Origin: Marinobacter nitratireducens
Lineage (GTDB): Bacteria > Pseudomonadota > Gammaproteobacteria > Pseudomonadales > Oleiphilaceae
Assembly: GCF_000708045.1 (NCBI RefSeq)
Contig: NZ_ANIE01000007.1
Coordinates: forward strand, 372,001 to 436,000
DNA: 64,000 bases
Direction of reading: 5' to 3'
How positions within the stretch are numbered: the first letter of the stretch is position 1; each line of letters opens with the position of its first letter. A program made the translations under genes and the position numbers. This document shows, one piece after another, positions 1-9,224 of the stretch. The notes beneath the pieces were generated by a model. It was not told where the DNA came from. It made no database searches and saw only the letters and a list, made by a program, of their open reading frames with translations.

Positions 1-1563
1 ATTGTAATTTGCCGGATTGTGACTGCCGGTCACCATGACGCCAGAACCGGTACCGAGTTCATGGGTTGCGAAATATAGAACCGGAGTCGGCACAGCACCA
101 ATAGGGATAACATCACATCCGGTGGACATGATACCCGCCCCCAGAGCGTCAGCCAGCTCGGGGCTGGAGTGCCGGCCATCATAGCCGATGCAAATGGCCG
201 TCACGCCACGCTCAACGGCTTCGGAACCGATGGACTGCCCGATAACACGGACCACCTCTGGCGACAGCGTTTCTCCGACAATACCGCGAATGTCATAGGC
301 GCGAAATATATCCGGAGACAGTTCAACGCCGGGATTGGGCGTCTCCTCAAGCCCCGACAGATCATCATCCCCAAAGCCCAGGACATCTTCATCGCCATCC
401 AGCATGTCGATGTCCGGCATATCGGAGTCCTGGAACAGAGGCTCATCTTCAGAGGATGCGGGCTGCCTGCCTGTCTTTTTAGGCCTGGCCGCCTCCACTG
501 CCTTGGCAAGCCGTTTTTCCACAGTCTGGGACAGGCGGTATAGCACTTCACCGGCAGAAGCAATCAGATCCCAACGAAACGGCGGCAACTTGGCGCGCTC
601 TCCGCCAAACACCTTATGTGACCACTGAATCAGGGCAGCCACATCCTGGCGCAGCCCCCGTTGCGCTCCGGAGATCAGGATCCAGCCAATGATAGCGGCA
701 ATCAGCGCCGGAACCACGACCAGGATGGCAATCATCACAATATCAACCGGTGCGCCCACCATCCGGGCGGGCTTGTAGGTAACCGACCAGTCCGGATTGA
801 CAAGCGGACGGGACATTTCCGTCCCGCTGCCATTGCCGTTGCTAACAACGGCTCGGGACGAACCAGATATAGTCTGTACCAACGCCAGTTGCCCACCCAG
901 TTCAGCATTGACAACCTGCAGCAGCGGGCGAAGCTGAGCCGCGTCAAAAATGACCAGCAGACTGCCGGTCACGGCATTGCTTTGTGGGTTGCGCACAGTC
1001 GCGGCCATCTGCACAAACCACTTGCCATCTTTGGGAAACGCATCCGGAAGCATAGGGCTGGCGAGCTCGGCTTTTCTGGCCAGCTCCAAGCCAGCGAAGC
1101 CCAGCAACCCATCGCCATTGGCCGTGCGGGGCACCTTCCGGTAGGGGAAAAGGTGGGCCTCCACAACGCCTTCCAGCGGTGCTGTCAATCGAGCCTCAAC
1201 CTGAGCAACTCCCGAAGTCCCCGCCACGGCTTCCCGCACATCCATCCGGGAGGCCAGACTATCGACACTGTCCTGCAGCAGGGCAAGATACTGATTGATG
1301 CGGATGGCCGCGGAATCAACCTCAACCGAGGCAGCCTGCTGCTGCCTGTCTTGTGCTGCCGGTTCCACCACCAGAAACTGGATCAGGGCAGCCGCCAGAA
1401 CTGCAGCCAGCACCACGGCCATAGACTGGTTGACTGCTACCGAGGTGAGTTGCCGGAGCTTGGGCCCCTTGCCAGCGTTTTTCTTGTCAGCCTTCGCCGC
1501 CTTCCTGGCAGTTTTTTTGTCCTCAGGGGCGTCGGAATCGGAAGTCTTCTTACCCAGCTTCAT
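1..1563 (-). CDS. algC: Phosphomannomutase/phosphoglucomutase with membrane-anchored N-terminal extension (partial)
   Basis: Interconverts hexose 1- and 6-phosphates for exopolysaccharide and LPS sugar nucleotides. Only the first 521 codons are in the window; the C-terminal part lies beyond base 1. The last visible residues contain TGSHNP, the phosphohexomutase active-site loop with catalytic Ser at about residue 514, preceded from about residue 430 by a canonical N-terminal mutase domain (DIFRAYDIRG). Unlike short AlgC forms, about 430 residues precede it: a Lys-rich start, a membrane helix near 44-66, an extracytoplasmic sensor-like stretch, a second helix near 275-300 and an acidic linker. 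This matches the long AlgC annotated in some pseudomonads. Downstream of dut in the same direction, as in the coaBC-dut-algC cluster of Pseudomonas. Start is the ATG at 1563. Confidence 0.9.
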   Translation of the reverse strand, partial: MKLGKKTSDSDAPEDKKTARKAAKADKKNAGKGPKLRQLTSVAVNQSMAVVLAAVLAAALIQFLVVEPAAQDRQQQAASVEVDSAAIRINQYLALLQDSVDSLASRMDVREAVAGTSGVAQVEARLTAPLEGVVEAHLFPYRKVPRTANGDGLLGFAGLELARKAELASPMLPDAFPKDGKWFVQMAATVRNPQSNAVTGSLLVIFDAAQLRPLLQVVNAELGGQLALVQTISGSSRAVVSNGNGSGTEMSRPLVNPDWSVTYKPARMVGAPVDIVMIAILVVVPALIAAIIGWILISGAQRGLRQDVAALIQWSHKVFGGERAKLPPFRWDLIASAGEVLYRLSQTVEKRLAKAVEAARPKKTGRQPASSEDEPLFQDSDMPDIDMLDGDEDVLGFGDDDLSGLEETPNPGVELSPDIFRAYDIRGIVGETLSPEVVRVIGQSIGSEAVERGVTAICIGYDGRHSSPELADALGAGIMSTGCDVIPIGAVPTPVLYFATHELGTGSGVMVTGSHNPANYN

Positions 1564-1656
1564 AATTCATCCTGCAATTTATTATTTCGTCCTGGCCAAG
1601 CACTTATGCGCAAAGTATAGACGCCGACAAGTGTCAATGCGTCGCCGAGCTGAGTC

Positions 1657-2118
1657 TCAACGGGTACCGGTGGAACCGAACCCCCCCTCGCCCCGGGCAC
1701 TGGCATCAAATTCGGAGACAATTTCAAAATCGGCCTGCACGACGGGAACCAGCACCAGCTGGGCGATCCGTTCACCGATATCGACAGTAAAGGTGGTGTG
1801 ACCGCGATTCCAGCAAGAGACCATCAACTCGCCCTGATAGTCCGAGTCGATCAACCCGACAAGATTACCCAGAACAATACCGTGCTTATGGCCCAGACCG
1901 CTGCGGGGAAGAATCATGGCAGCAAGGGACGGATCGGCAATGTGAACGGAAAGGCCGGTTGGAATCAGTTCGGTTTGCCCCGGTTCCAGTGTAAGAGGTT
2001 CCTTCAGGCATGCTCTGAGATCAAGGCCGGCAGATCCTTCGGTGGCGTACTCGGGAAAGGGAATCTGTTCGCCGATGCGGTTATCCAGCACCCGAACCTG
2101 AAATGTCTGTCTGGTCAT
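1657..2118 (-). CDS. dut: dUTP diphosphatase
   Basis: Hydrolyses dUTP to dUMP and pyrophosphate, keeping uracil out of DNA and supplying the dTMP pathway. The 153-residue length is normal for the trimeric enzyme. The conserved motifs are in order: [11 protein letters not shown] (motif 2), [11 protein letters not shown] (motif 3, catalytic Asp region), [10 protein letters not shown] (motif 4) and the Gly-rich C-terminal GEGGFGSTG (motif 5). The ATG overlaps the coaBC stop codon by 4 bp (ATGA), so the two genes are probably translationally coupled. algC follows 93 bp downstream. Confidence 0.97.
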   Translation of the reverse strand: MTRQTFQVRVLDNRIGEQIPFPEYATEGSAGLDLRACLKEPLTLEPGQTELIPTGLSVHIADPSLAAMILPRSGLGHKHGIVLGNLVGLIDSDYQGELMVSCWNRGHTTFTVDIGERIAQLVLVPVVQADFEIVSEFDASARGEGGFGSTGTR

Positions 2119-3314
2119 GGGGAGTCCTTTAGGTGTTCTGAAATCAGTTCGATCAGTGAACCGGCAACCTGCTGCTTGCTGGTCGGCCCGATAGAGCGCT
2201 GCCCACCAGGCCAGAAGACTGTCACTGCATTGTTATCACTGTTGAAGCCCAGACCGGGCACGGATACATCATTGGCCACAATCATCCGGAGCTTCTTCCG
2301 TTGCATCTTGTCTGTCGCGTATTTAGCCACATCCGTGGTTTCCGCGGCAAAACCCACGGTAAAGGGCGCATCCTTGCGGTCTGCGATGGTTGCCAGCGTA
2401 TCGGGATTGCGCACCAGAGCAAGGGCCATTTCCTCACTGGATTTCTTGATTTTGTCCCCGGCACAGGTCTGAGGTCGATAATCCGCAACCGCAGCGCTGG
2501 CAATAAACAGGTCACATCCCTCATCGACTGCGGCCGAGGCGGCCTCAAGCATATCCTGCGCCGTGGTAACATCTTGTACGTCCACTCCCTCCGGCGACGG
2601 GATAGTGACCGGCCCGCTGATCAGCACCACCTTTGCCCCGGCATCGCGTGCAGCGGCAGCCAGAGCGTAGCCCATCTTCCCCGAGCTGTGATTGGTGATA
2701 TACCGAACGGGGTCGATTGGCTCTCGGGTGGGGCCAGCGGTGATCACCACCCGCTTGCCCGATAGTACGCCGTCCGTTGATGCCCCCTGAATCCGTTCCA
2801 GCAGGGCCTGAGGTTCAAGCATCCTCCCTGGACCGGTGTCACCACAGGCCTGCTGCCCCTGATCCGGTCCCCACAGGCGAATCTGAGGATCATCTTCCAG
2901 AAGCTTTATATTGCGCTGCGTCCGATGGTTCCGCCACATCGCCTGATTCATTGCAGGCGCCAGAGCGATGGGAGCCTCGGTCGCCGAGCACACGGTGGTG
3001 AGCAGATCATCGGCCATACCCTGTGCCAGCCGGGCGAGAAAATCGGCTGACGCGGGCGCCACTACAACCTGATCCGCCCATTTCGCCAGCTCGATGTGCC
3101 CCATGCCGGACTCTGCCTCCGGATCCAGCAGCGAGGTTCGCACCGGCTCACCACTCAAAGCCTGGAACGTCAGGGGAGTAACAAAGGCTTCCGCACCCGA
3201 TGTCATGACAACACGGACGTCGTAGCCGGCTTTCTTCAACAACCGCACCAGCTCAGCGCTCTTGTAGGCGGCAATACCTCCGGTGACACCCAGAAGGATT
3301 CGTTTGGCGGCCAT
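2115..3314 (-). CDS. coaBC: Bifunctional phosphopantothenoylcysteine decarboxylase / phosphopantothenate-cysteine ligase
   Basis: Catalyses two consecutive steps of coenzyme A synthesis. The N-terminal half is the FMN-dependent CoaC decarboxylase ([10 protein letters not shown], active-site His in [10 protein letters not shown], Cys in [11 protein letters not shown]); the C-terminal half is the CoaB ligase ([24 protein letters not shown] near the end). I prefer the ATG at 3314 (399 aa) over the ATG at 3332 because GGAG lies five bases before it and nothing ribosome-binding-like precedes the other. Transcribed away from radC and coupled to dut by a 4 bp overlap. Confidence 0.96.
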   Translation of the reverse strand: MAAKRILLGVTGGIAAYKSAELVRLLKKAGYDVRVVMTSGAEAFVTPLTFQALSGEPVRTSLLDPEAESGMGHIELAKWADQVVVAPASADFLARLAQGMADDLLTTVCSATEAPIALAPAMNQAMWRNHRTQRNIKLLEDDPQIRLWGPDQGQQACGDTGPGRMLEPQALLERIQGASTDGVLSGKRVVITAGPTREPIDPVRYITNHSSGKMGYALAAAARDAGAKVVLISGPVTIPSPEGVDVQDVTTAQDMLEAASAAVDEGCDLFIASAAVADYRPQTCAGDKIKKSSEEMALALVRNPDTLATIADRKDAPFTVGFAAETTDVAKYATDKMQRKKLRMIVANDVSVPGLGFNSDNNAVTVFWPGGQRSIGPTSKQQVAGSLIELISEHLKDSP

Positions 3315-3494
3315 AGGGCTCCGTATCCTCATAAAAATAAAGGTTTATAACATAGCATGGTCTGGCCACTCAGGCAGCCCGCAAGACGCGCTCAACGGTT
3401 ACGCTTTTTCACTCTTTCGCGTAATCTAATGTAACACTGAGACTCACATCCCGGTGCAGGACGCACCACAACACCCAAATCCAAGGACAAGGAC

Positions 3495-4169
3495 ATGTCA
3501 GACTCCCCCTGGCCCACGGACGAGCGACCGCGAGAGCGGCTGCTGCGCCACGGCGCCAACACTCTCTCCGATGCTGAGCTACTGGCCATTTTTCTGCGCA
3601 CCGGCACCGCCGGCGTGCCCGTTATGGCCATGGCCCGCAATCTCATTGACAGCTTTGGCGGCCTGCGGGGACTGATGACGGCCTCCCAACGGCAGTTCTG
3701 TGGTGTGCGCGGGCTGGGTAGCGCAAAATACGCCCAGGTTCAGGCCGCCATGGAGATGGCCAGGCGGGTGATGGATGAACCGCTGCGCCAGGGTGACCCA
3801 CTGCGCTCACCCGAAGATACCCGGCGTTTTCTGACCAGTCGGCTATCCACCTACCCCCACGAAGTCTTCGCCGGCCTGTTCCTCGACAACCGGCACCGCG
3901 TCATCCAGTACCACGAACTCTTCCGCGGCACCATTGATGGCGCCGCCGTTTACCCGAGAGAAGTGGTTCGCCAGGCACTTGAGCACAATGCGGCGGCGGT
4001 CATTTTCGCCCACAACCACCCCTCCGGGGTTGCCGAGCCAAGCCAGGCCGACGTTTCGCTGACCCGTAGGCTCAAAGAGGCCCTGTCACTGGTGGATATC
4101 AGGGTTCTTGACCATATGGTTGTCGGCCATGGTGAGGTAATATCGCTGGCAGAACGGGGTATGATGTAA
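3495..4169 (+). CDS. radC: RadC family JAB-domain protein
   Basis: A 224-residue protein with an N-terminal helix-hairpin-helix-like region and a C-terminal JAB/MPN metalloprotease-like domain carrying the full metal motif: Glu in the KEVFAGL-like region ([11 protein letters not shown]) and HNHPSG followed by a downstream Asp. RadC was named for DNA repair but its biochemical role remains unsettled. Length and motif order are those of the family. Divergent from coaBC, as in many Pseudomonas genomes; 219 bp upstream of rpmB. Confidence 0.95.
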   Translation: MSDSPWPTDERPRERLLRHGANTLSDAELLAIFLRTGTAGVPVMAMARNLIDSFGGLRGLMTASQRQFCGVRGLGSAKYAQVQAAMEMARRVMDEPLRQGDPLRSPEDTRRFLTSRLSTYPHEVFAGLFLDNRHRVIQYHELFRGTIDGAAVYPREVVRQALEHNAAAVIFAHNHPSGVAEPSQADVSLTRRLKEALSLVDIRVLDHMVVGHGEVISLAERGMM

Positions 4170-4217
4170 ATCCGTCGGGGCCATTGCCGGAAAACTGGCC
4201 AAATTCCCAACAATTTT

Positions 4218-4246
4218 TTGCGTTGGGGGGTGAGTTCTGGTATAAA
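4218..4246 (+). promoter_or_regulatory. Sigma-70 promoter of rpmB-rpmG
   Basis: TTGCGT (4218-4223) and TATAAA (4241-4246) are separated by exactly 17 bases, near-consensus for sigma-70. The bases after the -10 are GC-rich (gcgtcc), a discriminator type expected in stringently controlled ribosomal promoters; that consequence is inference. Predicted start near 4253 leaves a leader of about 135 nt. Confidence 0.75.
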
Positions 4247-4263
4247 AGCGTCCCTTTCTGGCG

Positions 4264-4336
4264 GCGTCTGGCAGGCAGCGTTCCGTTTATTAGGCGCGAA
4301 CAGGGAGCAAGTGAGCTCCCCGGCAACCAGAGACGC
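4264..4336 (+). other. Structured 5' leader of rpmB
   Basis: In the untranslated leader, GCGTCTGG (4264-4271) can pair with CCAGAGACGC (4327-4336) with a two-base bulge, enclosing a perfect hairpin GGGAGC-aagtga-GCTCCC (4303-4320). This could be an autoregulatory ribosomal-protein leader. Seen: the complementarity. Inferred: any function. Confidence 0.35.
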
Positions 4337-4388
4337 ATTTAAAACGAATTCGTATTGATTAAGACCACTGCTCAGGTCGGAGGCAAGT

Positions 4389-4625
4389 ATGTCCAGAGTT
4401 TGTCAGGTTACCGGTAAGCGTCCGGTCACCGGTAACAACGTTTCCCACGCGATGAACCACACTCGTCGCCGTTTTCTGCCGAATCTGCAGAACCATCGTT
4501 TCTGGGTTGAATCCGAGAAGCGTTTTGTAAAGCTGCGCGTATCCACCAAGGGCATGCGCATCATCGACAAAAAAGGCATTGACGCTGTGCTGGCCGATCT
4601 TCGTGCCCGCGGCGAGAAAGTTTAA
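4389..4625 (+). CDS. rpmB: 50S ribosomal protein L28
   Basis: Structural protein of the large ribosomal subunit, 78 residues, the standard bacterial length. Begins [20 protein letters not shown] and ends with a Lys/Arg-rich tail, fully typical of gammaproteobacterial L28. Preceded by GGAGGC a few bases before the ATG. First gene of the rpmB-rpmG pair, 11 bp before rpmG, under the promoter at 4218. Confidence 0.98.
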   Translation: MSRVCQVTGKRPVTGNNVSHAMNHTRRRFLPNLQNHRFWVESEKRFVKLRVSTKGMRIIDKKGIDAVLADLRARGEKV

Positions 4626-4636
4626 GGAGCCGCATC

Positions 4637-4792
4637 ATGCGCGAAAAAATCAAGCTGGTATCTTCAGCAGGCACTGGTCACTTCTACACGACCATCAAGA
4701 ACAAGCGTAACACCCCGGAAAAGATCGAGATCAAAAAGTACGATCCGGTTGTCCGTAAGCACGTTGCGTACAAGGAATCCAAGATCAAGTAA
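4637..4792 (+). CDS. rpmG: 50S ribosomal protein L33
   Basis: Large-subunit ribosomal protein of 51 residues ([19 protein letters not shown]...). It contains no cysteine, so it is the zinc-independent (C-) L33 form; a zinc-ribbon paralogue, if the genome has one, would lie elsewhere. AAGGAGCC precedes the ATG with good spacing. Cotranscribed with rpmB; a strong hairpin follows 46 bp after the stop. Confidence 0.98.
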   Translation: MREKIKLVSSAGTGHFYTTIKNKRNTPEKIEIKKYDPVVRKHVAYKESKIK

Positions 4793-4838
4793 TATCGATC
4801 TCCGGCATCCTGATGGCCAGCTCCGGCTAGGCCAGACG

Positions 4839-4876
4839 AACAACAAACCCTCGCCCCTGGCGGGGGTTTGTTGTTT
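4839..4876. terminator. Hairpin terminator between rpmG and ada
   Basis: A stem of about 17 bp (outer arm AACAACAAACCC at 4839-4850 with GGGTTTGTTGTT at 4864-4875, continued inward by CGCC/GGCG) with a three-base loop. It closes the rpmBG transcript and touches the ada stop codon (4875-4877) on the opposite strand, so convergent transcripts may share it. Confidence 0.8.
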
Positions 4877-5951
4877 AAAGACCCGCCTCTCTTCGCAACA
4901 ACTCGCGCTTACGCTCAACTCCCCAGCGATAACCCGACAAGGCTCCATCACGCCGAACCACCCGGTGACAGGGAATAGCAACCGCCAGACAGTTGGCTCC
5001 GCAGGCACGGGCAACGGCGCGCACCGCCTTCGGCTCCCCTATGCGTTCAGCCAGATCAGAATAGCTAACCGTGACCCCCACAGGAATTTCGCGCAACGCT
5101 TCCCACACTCGCTGCTGGAAGACCGTGCCCTGAATATCCAGCGGCAGATTCAACGCTGTGCCGGGCGCCTCAACCACCCCCACCACTTCCGCAACCATTC
5201 GCTCAAAAGCACGATCTCCGCCAATCAGCTCCGCCTTCGGGAAGCGATCCTGAAGATCCCGGACCAACGCATCCGGTTCATCCCCCAGCAGGATGGCGCA
5301 AACGCCTCGCTCACTTTGAGCCACAAGAATCGACCCGAGCGTACATTCGCCAACCGCAAACCTGATCACCACCCCCGCACCACCGGCACGATATTCTCCC
5401 GCACGCATCCCCAACACCTGAGCAGACGATTCATAAAACCGGCTACTGGAGTTATACCCGGCACCATAGATGGCATCAGTCACCGTGCCCTCGGCAGCCC
5501 CCAGCTCATCCCGAACCTTTCGGGCGCGACAGGCAATTGCATAGGCCTTGGGCGTCAGCCCTGTTTCCGCCTTGAAGACACGATGAAAATAATGGGGACT
5601 CAAGCGGGCCTGTGCCGCCAATTTACGAAGGTCGGGCACGTCCTCCGATGATTCGATGAGACGACAGGCTTCACGGACAAGCGCGATGCGATTGGAAACA
5701 ACTGCGGTTCGGTCACCCTGAGGGCGACGACTTGGGCGATAGCCGGCCTTTTCAGCGAGATCCGCAGAGTCAAAGAACTCGACGTTCTCCCGTTTTGGCA
5801 ACCGAGACGTGGCGCTGGGACGGCAATAAACACCGGTCGTGCGCACCGCATACACGAAACAGTTATCGGCACGCTCATCCCTGCCAACGATTGCTTGCCA
5901 GCGAGCCTCGTCCGTTCCGTAATCTGACACTTCTGAGCCCTGGACAGTCAT
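4875..5951 (-). CDS. ada: Ada-type O6-methylguanine-DNA methyltransferase/regulator with degenerate zinc site
   Basis: Three-part protein of 358 aa: N-terminal Ada zinc domain (about 1-80), AraC-type helix-turn-helix (about 90-180), C-terminal methyltransferase (about 195-355) with intact acceptor motif PCHRVVR. In E. coli Ada, Cys38, 42, 69 and 72 bind zinc and Cys38 takes the methyl group from phosphotriesters. Here only the first remains (Cys43 in VYCRPSATS); the other positions are Ala47, Ser74 and Pro77 (GYRPSRRPQ). Guanine repair should work; phosphotriester sensing is doubtful. The ATG at 5951 has CAGGGAG well placed upstream; an upstream TTG at 5972 is less likely. Confidence 0.92.
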   Translation of the reverse strand: MTVQGSEVSDYGTDEARWQAIVGRDERADNCFVYAVRTTGVYCRPSATSRLPKRENVEFFDSADLAEKAGYRPSRRPQGDRTAVVSNRIALVREACRLIESSEDVPDLRKLAAQARLSPHYFHRVFKAETGLTPKAYAIACRARKVRDELGAAEGTVTDAIYGAGYNSSSRFYESSAQVLGMRAGEYRAGGAGVVIRFAVGECTLGSILVAQSERGVCAILLGDEPDALVRDLQDRFPKAELIGGDRAFERMVAEVVGVVEAPGTALNLPLDIQGTVFQQRVWEALREIPVGVTVSYSDLAERIGEPKAVRAVARACGANCLAVAIPCHRVVRRDGALSGYRWGVERKRELLRREAGL

Positions 5952-6053
5952 TGCACGCTCCCTGATACCCAACCAAGAGATATCAGGATAGACAGCCGCT
6001 TAATCATGAGAACTCGGTTTTTTGCTCTTGAATTCCACTCCCCCGAAAAACAG

Positions 6054-6914
6054 TCAAAACGTTTCCAGGTATCCCTTGGGCAATGCGATATCCATTGCGA
6101 TCGGCAGGTGATCCGACATCGGATAGCTCACTACTTCCGAACGACGAATTTCCAGAGATGGGCTGACCAGAATATGATCCAGCGCCTTTTCCGGACGCCA
6201 GCTCGGGAAGCTGTGCGCAGAGTCGGGCAACGGCACCAAGTCCGTTTCCTTCAACGGGGTCTGTGTCAGCAATTCTTCGGCATGATTGTTCATATCACCC
6301 ATCAGCACCACATGCTGATAGTCCGCAATTTGCTCCCTGACAAATCCAAGCTGTCGCTGCTGCGCCGCTTTACTCAGCGAGAGGTGCATCTGCACCAGAA
6401 CCAGGGGGTCCTCTTCCGATCCATACCGGGCAATGATAACCCCACGCCCGGGAATCAGTCCCGGCAACTTGTGCTCAGTTACATCCAGCGGCCGATACCG
6501 GCTCAACAGGCCGTTGCTGTGCTGGGCAATCTGACCAAGATTCCGGTTAAGCTGCTGATACCAATAAGGAATGCCGGCGGCTTCGGCAAGATACTGGACC
6601 TGATTGATGTAACCGCTTCTGAGACTGCCGCCATCGCACTCCTGCAACGCAATGACATCGTAGTTGCTGATCAGCTGCGCGATACGATCAAGATTCTCGA
6701 TCCGGCGACGGTGCGGCAGGATGTGTTGCCAACTGCGAGTGACGTAGTGACGGTAGGAAGACGTGTTGATGCCGACCTGGATATTGAAGGTCAGAAGACG
6801 GATGTGCCGGTGCGGCTCGAATTCAGGGACATGCTCCAGCCCCGAGCAGCGACCTCTCGGCGGACGCTCCGGCTTGAGCATGGTATCAATCTGTTTGCGA
6901 AGTCGCTTATACAT
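6054..6914 (-). CDS. Endonuclease/exonuclease/phosphatase (EEP) family protein
   Basis: A 286-residue member of the DNase I / exonuclease III-like metal-dependent phosphodiesterase fold. Family landmarks are in order: TFNIQVG, the metal-ligand Glu in ALQECD, a mid-domain His (QMHLSL), GDMNNH, and the C-terminal DHILVS and SDHLPIAM, where the final Asp-His pair is catalytic. No signal peptide or membrane segment. The substrate cannot be told; the family covers nucleic acid, lipid and sugar phosphate hydrolysis. It lies 64 bp downstream of dsbA on the same strand. Confidence 0.88.
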   Translation of the reverse strand: MYKRLRKQIDTMLKPERPPRGRCSGLEHVPEFEPHRHIRLLTFNIQVGINTSSYRHYVTRSWQHILPHRRRIENLDRIAQLISNYDVIALQECDGGSLRSGYINQVQYLAEAAGIPYWYQQLNRNLGQIAQHSNGLLSRYRPLDVTEHKLPGLIPGRGVIIARYGSEEDPLVLVQMHLSLSKAAQQRQLGFVREQIADYQHVVLMGDMNNHAEELLTQTPLKETDLVPLPDSAHSFPSWRPEKALDHILVSPSLEIRRSEVVSYPMSDHLPIAMDIALPKGYLETF

Positions 6915-6978
6915 ACGTCGGCAATCTCACCCTGCCCGCAGGTTACTGATCGACACCAACCTGCGGCCCGGGTACCGA

Positions 6979-7614
6979 TCACTGTCCAGCGGCGTGTTCC
7001 TTTTCCACCAGGTAATCCAGGACTTTCAGCACTGCTTCATGTCCACCAGCCATGGATGCCGTAACAAGGTACTTTCCATTTACCAGCATAGTCGGTGTAC
7101 CGGTAACGCGCGCGCCGCGGACTTTGGCTTGGGCCTGCTGCATCCGTGCATTCACACCAAAACTGTTGTAGTTATTGAGGAAAACCTCGGGATCGACCCC
7201 GTAACCGGAAACGAAATCCGCCAGGGATTCGCCGTCATTCAGAGGCCGATGCTCGCCAGCGAGTGCATCAAACAAGGCATCATGCACCGCCTCGCGCTGA
7301 CCCATGGCCTCCAGAGCATAAAACGCCTTTGCGTGGGGCTCCCAGGAGCGACCCAGAGCCGCAGGTATGCGGACATAGTTCACGTAATCAGGCGCTTTCG
7401 CTTCCCAGGCTTCGGCCAGGGGCTTGAAGTTGTAGCAGTGCGGACAGCCGTACCAGAATATCTCAGCCACCTCGACACCCTTGTCACTCTCGGTGCGCAC
7501 CGGGGTATCAAGCTTTTTGTAGTGAGTACCTTCTACCCAGGGCTCTGCGCTGGCCAGCCCGCTAAAGGCGACCGCCATAGCAACAACCACTGCCATACCA
7601 AGTGCTCTGATCAT
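6979..7614 (-). CDS. dsbA: Thiol:disulfide interchange protein DsbA
   Basis: Periplasmic oxidase that introduces disulfide bonds into exported proteins. 211 residues with a cleavable signal peptide (about 1-23, ending ASA). The thioredoxin-fold active site is CPHC at residues 57-60, the classic DsbA dipeptide, and the cis-proline loop is GTPTMLVNG. Separated from the upstream cytochrome c4 gene by a strong terminator, so it probably has its own promoter in the 150 bp gap; the pairing of cytochrome c4 and dsbA is also seen in Pseudomonas. Confidence 0.96.
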   Translation of the reverse strand: MIRALGMAVVVAMAVAFSGLASAEPWVEGTHYKKLDTPVRTESDKGVEVAEIFWYGCPHCYNFKPLAEAWEAKAPDYVNYVRIPAALGRSWEPHAKAFYALEAMGQREAVHDALFDALAGEHRPLNDGESLADFVSGYGVDPEVFLNNYNSFGVNARMQQAQAKVRGARVTGTPTMLVNGKYLVTASMAGGHEAVLKVLDYLVEKEHAAGQ

Positions 7615-7723
7615 TCAACGTCTCCAGATTCCAGAATTCAGTTTGAGGAAGATTATGACCCAGGCACCGGCAAAAGTTCCATAACGGCCCGAGCTTCAAG
7701 AATTACAGGACGGTAAGCCAGCA

Positions 7724-7752
7724 ACAAAAAACCCCGCCGTGGCGGGGTTTCT
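7724..7752 (-). terminator. Rho-independent terminator of the cytochrome c4 gene
   Basis: AACCCCGCC/GGCGGGGTT perfect 9 bp stem (7730-7749), followed on the minus strand by a run of T residues (7724-7731 read in reverse). Placed 16 bp after the cytochrome stop codon. Confidence 0.85.
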
Positions 7753-7767
7753 TCAGGAACTCATCGA

Positions 7768-8376
7768 TCAGTTCAGGCCAGACACGTAGTTGGCGACTGC
7801 TTCGATCTCGGCATCCGTCAGCTTGGCTGCCACGTCCATCATGATCGCAGAGTTGCTGTCCGTTGCACGAGTACCGTCACGGTAAGCTTTCAGCTGCTTG
7901 ATCACATAATCCGCATTCTGACCACCCAGCATCGGGTAACCAGCCGGCTCGTTGCCCTGACCGCGCGGGTTGTGACAACCGGCACAGGCAGGAACGCCAG
8001 ACGCCATGTTACCACCGCGGTACAAGGCTTCACCCTGCTCAAGGCCCTCGGGGCTCGCCTGGTTAACAATCATTTCATTGCTATCAAAGTAAGCTGCCAG
8101 GTCTTGCAATTCCTGATCAGACTTTCCGTCCAGCAGGCCGGTCATTTCAGGGATCGCCCGATCACCCGCCTGGATAGCAACCAGCTGTTTGTGAAGGTAG
8201 GTTTCACCAAGGCCAGACAGTTTCGGGTAGTTACCCATAATGGGCTTCTGGCCACCCTGGCCGTGACAACCGGCACACACCGCTGCGTTCTGTTCACCCG
8301 CTTGAGGATCTCCAGCCCCGTGAGCCATCGCTGTGAGGCTAACGCCGAGAACAACTCCTGCGATCAGTTTTTTCAT
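7768..8376 (-). CDS. Di-haem cytochrome c4
   Basis: Periplasmic electron carrier of the respiratory chain, likely donating to terminal oxidases. 202 residues from the ATG at 8376: signal peptide (MKKLIAGVVLGVSLTAMAHG), then two homologous cytochrome c domains each with a CAGCH haem site (first Cys at residue 34; the second near residue 136) and downstream Met ligand candidates. In-frame starts further upstream (to 8496) would put about 40 hydrophilic residues before a normal signal peptide and are unlikely; AGCGGAGC precedes 8376. Upstream lies a 21 bp tandem duplication. Confidence 0.95.
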   Translation of the reverse strand: MKKLIAGVVLGVSLTAMAHGAGDPQAGEQNAAVCAGCHGQGGQKPIMGNYPKLSGLGETYLHKQLVAIQAGDRAIPEMTGLLDGKSDQELQDLAAYFDSNEMIVNQASPEGLEQGEALYRGGNMASGVPACAGCHNPRGQGNEPAGYPMLGGQNADYVIKQLKAYRDGTRATDSNSAIMMDVAAKLTDAEIEAVANYVSGLN

Positions 8377-8437
8377 GCTCGCTCCGCTTCTCTCATCTTT
8401 AAAGGTATTCTTCATTATGCAGCCGGCAGGGCTCAAT

Positions 8438-8479
8438 CCAGGCTGGCTCAAAACCGGGCCAGGCAGGCTCAAAACCGGG
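8438..8479. repeat. 21 bp tandem duplication upstream of cytochrome c4
   Basis: Two head-to-tail 21-base units (8438-8458 and 8459-8479), each containing GGCTCAAAACCGGG, differ at one base. A weaker third relative (GGCTCAATCC) starts at 8430. They lie in the gap between the divergent cytochrome c4 and engB genes. Function unknown; could be paired regulator sites or replication slippage. Confidence 0.7.
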
Positions 8480-8574
8480 GCTGACAGCGGTGACAAAAAG
8501 GCGCACCGCCCGGATTTGGTGTAGCATTATACATTAATCCCCGATAACTGAAATCCGAAGGAAACCCAACCGCT

Positions 8575-9216
8575 GTGGACCCTGATCTGACTCAAAAAAC
8601 CATCTCTTTTAATAGTGCCCGTTTCCTGATCAGCGCCTCACGACTGGACGAGTGTCCTGAGGACATCGGTGCCGAGGTCGCTTTCGCTGGCCGCTCCAAT
8701 GCCGGCAAGTCCAGCGCACTCAACGCCATTACCGCCAATGGCAAACTGGCACGAACCAGCAAGACGCCCGGACGCACCCGGCTGATCAACTTCTTTTCCC
8801 TGAACCGCGAGGGCTGTCGCCTGGTGGATCTGCCAGGTTACGGCTATGCCAAAGTGTCCAGGGATATGAAAGACGACTGGCAACAGCACCTTGGCCACTA
8901 CCTTAATGACCGGCGCTGCCTCAGAGGCCTGGTTCTGGTCATGGACATTCGACACCCCCTGACCGAGTTCGATCAAATGATGGTGGAATGGTGTGAGCAT
9001 AACAACCTGCCATTGATGATCCTGGCCACCAAGGCAGACAAACTGAAGTTCGGACAGGCGAAGAATGCCATGATGGGCATTGCCAAAAGACTCAAGCCGT
9101 TCAGCTGCGTTGAGCACCTGATCATGTTTTCGGCAACCTCGAAGCGTGGCATTGAGGAGTGCAGGGAAGCTCTGACGGACTGGCTGGAGTCTCCTGAGAC
9201 CGCAGAAATGCCCTGA
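8575..9216 (+). CDS. engB: Ribosome biogenesis GTPase EngB/YihA
   Basis: Small TrmE-Era-type GTPase of 213 residues needed for 50S subunit assembly. Visible G motifs: P-loop [10 protein letters not shown]2 threonine in KTPGRT, G3 DLPGYG, G4 TKADK and a G5-like SAT near the C-terminus. Start is GTG at 8575, consistent with the conserved N-terminus. Divergent from the cytochrome c4 gene. Confidence 0.96.
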   Translation: MDPDLTQKTISFNSARFLISASRLDECPEDIGAEVAFAGRSNAGKSSALNAITANGKLARTSKTPGRTRLINFFSLNREGCRLVDLPGYGYAKVSRDMKDDWQQHLGHYLNDRRCLRGLVLVMDIRHPLTEFDQMMVEWCEHNNLPLMILATKADKLKFGQAKNAMMGIAKRLKPFSCVEHLIMFSATSKRGIEECREALTDWLESPETAEMP

Positions 9217-9224
9217 TTTGGCAT

